Positions 5,534 through 6,441 of a DNA stretch of 6,441 nt are shown here, piece by piece (within the stretch, counting starts at the first letter, position 1; each line of letters opens with the position of its first letter). A program made the position numbers and the translations under genes. Location of the stretch: the NCBI GenBank assembly GCA_030654205.1, contig JAURXW010000215.1, positions 1 through 6,441 on the forward strand. The letters run 5' to 3'. This stretch comes from Bacteriovorax sp. (lineage in GTDB: Bacteria > Bdellovibrionota > Bacteriovoracia > Bacteriovoracales > Bacteriovoracaceae). The notes under the pieces are model-generated. The model saw nothing but the letters and a program-made list of their open reading frames with translations, was not told the origin of the DNA and searched no databases.

Positions 5534-6013
5534 GAATTGGAAGAACGTGTTGTTGCTGTAAATAGAGTAGCAAAAGTTGTTAAAGGTGGTAGAAGATTTT
5601 CTTTCTCAGCCTTGATGATCGTTGGCGATAAAAAAGGAAAAGTTGGATACGGACTTGGAAAAGCCAAAGAGGTTCCTGAAGCAATCAGAAAAGCAACACA
5701 AGAAGCTTATAAGAATATGATAACTGTTCCTCTTGAAAGTGGAACAATTCCTCATGAAATTCTTGGAGAATTTGATGCAGGTAAAATCCTTTTCAAGCCA
5801 GCTTCAAGCGGTACTGGTGTAAAAGCAGCTGGAGCATGTCGTTCAATTTTGGAACTTGCAGGTGTGCATAATATTTTAACAAAATCTTTACGCGGCAACA
5901 ATCCGCACAACATTGTAAAAGCAACCTTCAAAGCTCTGAGAGAGTTAAGATCAGTTGAGCAAATTGCTGCAAGCAGAGAGAAAAGCGTAAAGGGTATCAG
6001 ACTAAAAAAATAA
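5417..6013 (+). CDS. rpsE: 30S ribosomal protein S5 with long N-terminal extension
   Basis: S5 lies on the solvent side of the small subunit with S4 and S8, at the mRNA entry channel, and affects decoding accuracy and spectinomycin response. The 198-residue product has the full core: ELEERVVAVNRVAKVVKGG (40-58), RRFSFSALMIVGD (59-71), the GYGLGKAKEVPEAIRKA segment, TIPHEI, a SGTGVKAAGACRSILELAGV segment and a NPHNIVKATFKAL segment. Compared with E. coli S5 (about 167 residues) it has some 30 extra N-terminal residues. Residues 1-18 have seven acidic and no basic residues; residues 19-35 are rich in Lys, Arg and Pro, including PPPP at 27-30. AGGAG (5407-5411), 5 nt upstream and overlapping the rplR stop, supports the start at 5417. 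No alternative ATG lies near residue 40. Confidence 0.98.
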   Translation: MSEEISVIEEFESDAGDTKKNPRRKGPPPPKKKAPAQGGELEERVVAVNRVAKVVKGGRRFSFSALMIVGDKKGKVGYGLGKAKEVPEAIRKATQEAYKNMITVPLESGTIPHEILGEFDAGKILFKPASSGTGVKAAGACRSILELAGVHNILTKSLRGNNPHNIVKATFKALRELRSVEQIAASREKSVKGIRLKK

Positions 6014-6026
6014 TAATGGGATATTT

Positions 6027-6215
6027 ATGTCAAAAGCAACATCGAAAATAACTGTAAAACTTGTTAAAAGTATTAACGGTACTACTGAAAAAGTAAAAGC
6101 CAACATACGCGGTCTTGGCTTGAGAAAAATTGGCCAATCATCTGAATTAGAAAATACGCCAAGTGTAAGAGGGATGATTAAGAAAATAATCCACATGCTA
6201 GAAGTTAAAGAATAA
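6027..6215 (+). CDS. rpmD: 50S ribosomal protein L30
   Basis: L30 is a small 23S rRNA-binding protein of the large subunit, absent from several bacterial lineages, so its presence is mildly informative on taxonomy. At 62 residues it has normal length. It has the characteristic KITVKLVKS first strand (7-15), GLGLRKIGQ (29-37), TPSVRGMI (44-51) and a final strand ending HMLEVKE. The start at 6027 is preceded by GGGA (6018-6021), 5 nt upstream. The ATG at 6016 is in another frame. It follows rpsE, which ends in tandem TAA codons (6011-6016), after 13 nt and precedes rplO by 33 nt, as in the spc operon. Confidence 0.98.
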   Translation: MSKATSKITVKLVKSINGTTEKVKANIRGLGLRKIGQSSELENTPSVRGMIKKIIHMLEVKE

Positions 6216-6248
6216 CTAGTTGTGATTTTGAATTTAAGAGGAATATGT

Positions 6249-6441
6249 ATGTTAACATTAACTAATTTACAAAGCCCTAAAGGGGCAAATAAAAATACCA
6301 AGCGTCTCGGTCGTGGGCAAGCTTCTGGACAAGGGACTCAGGCCGGAAAAGGTCACAAGGGTCAAAAAGCTAGAAAGAGTGGACATGTTAGAAGTGGATT
6401 TGAGGGGAACAATCTCCCTCTATATATGCGATTACCAAAAA
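6249..6441 (+). CDS. rplO: 50S ribosomal protein L15, N-terminal part (3' end outside window)
   Basis: L15 is a large-subunit assembly protein that reaches deep into 23S rRNA through a glycine-rich basic N-terminal arm. The 64 complete codons visible are less than half of the usual protein of about 145 residues; the frame is still open at the window end. Residues 1-20 start MLTLTNLQSPKGANKN, then comes the gly/basic arm GRGQASGQGTQAGKGHKGQK (21-40), followed by GFEG (50-53) and PLYMRLPK (57-64), which are clear L15 signatures. The ATG at 6249 has AGAGGA (6237-6242) at 6 nt spacing. The ATG at 6245 is in another frame and stops after six codons. In the usual order secY follows L15, but that lies beyond the window. 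Confidence 0.98.
   Translation, partial: MLTLTNLQSPKGANKNTKRLGRGQASGQGTQAGKGHKGQKARKSGHVRSGFEGNNLPLYMRLPK

Noticed and set aside
6216..6248. 33-nt rpmD-rplO gap as a promoter or terminator
   Set aside because: No inverted repeat and no convincing -35/-10 pair can be seen; it contains the rplO ribosome binding site and otherwise unstructured AT-rich sequence.

Overview
The window lies entirely inside a bacterial ribosomal-protein gene cluster, the joined S10 and spc operons. All 17 genes are on the + strand in the classical order: L2 (3' end only), S19, L22, S3, L16, L29, S17, L14, L24, L5, S14 (short zinc type), S8, L6, L18, S5, L30 and L15 (5' end only). Sixteen gene ends are visible. No gene is broken or inserted, and I see no RNA gene, mobile element or CRISPR array. 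No stretch of 300 bases lacks a gene.

The organism is a bacterium with AT-rich DNA: A/T-ending codons, AGA favoured for arginine, and stops that are only TAA (12) or TAG (4). The proteins are ordinary bacterial forms. A four-cysteine 61-residue S14, the presence of L30, and an L2 carrying DHPMGGGEGR (rather than DHPHGGGEGR) narrow the choice only weakly. My impression is an AT-rich Gram-negative lineage, perhaps Bdellovibrionota (Bacteriovorax-like) or a phylum such as Elusimicrobia. This is a low-confidence inference.

Layout: positions 1-2604 hold the S10-operon half (rplB to rpsQ) and 2616-6441 the spc half (rplN to rplO). Only 11 nt separate rpsQ from rplN, so the two halves very probably form one transcript. 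Gaps are mostly 2-25 nt with clear Shine-Dalgarno sequences, often overlapping the previous stop codon, which suggests translational coupling. The widest gaps are rplP-rpmC (52 nt), rpsC-rplP (37 nt) and rpmD-rplO (33 nt).

The products work together in ribosome assembly. L2, L14, L15, L16, L22, L24, L29, L30, L6 and the 5S-binding L5 and L18 build the large subunit. S3, S5, S8, S14, S17 and S19 build the small subunit.

I found no undescribed system. The points most worth a second look are the acidic then proline/lysine-rich N-terminal extension of S5 with a PPPP run, a perfect 11-bp inverted repeat enclosing the rpsC stop codon, a hairpin-bearing leader with a weak ribosome binding site before rpmC, and a changed C-terminal motif in L18.
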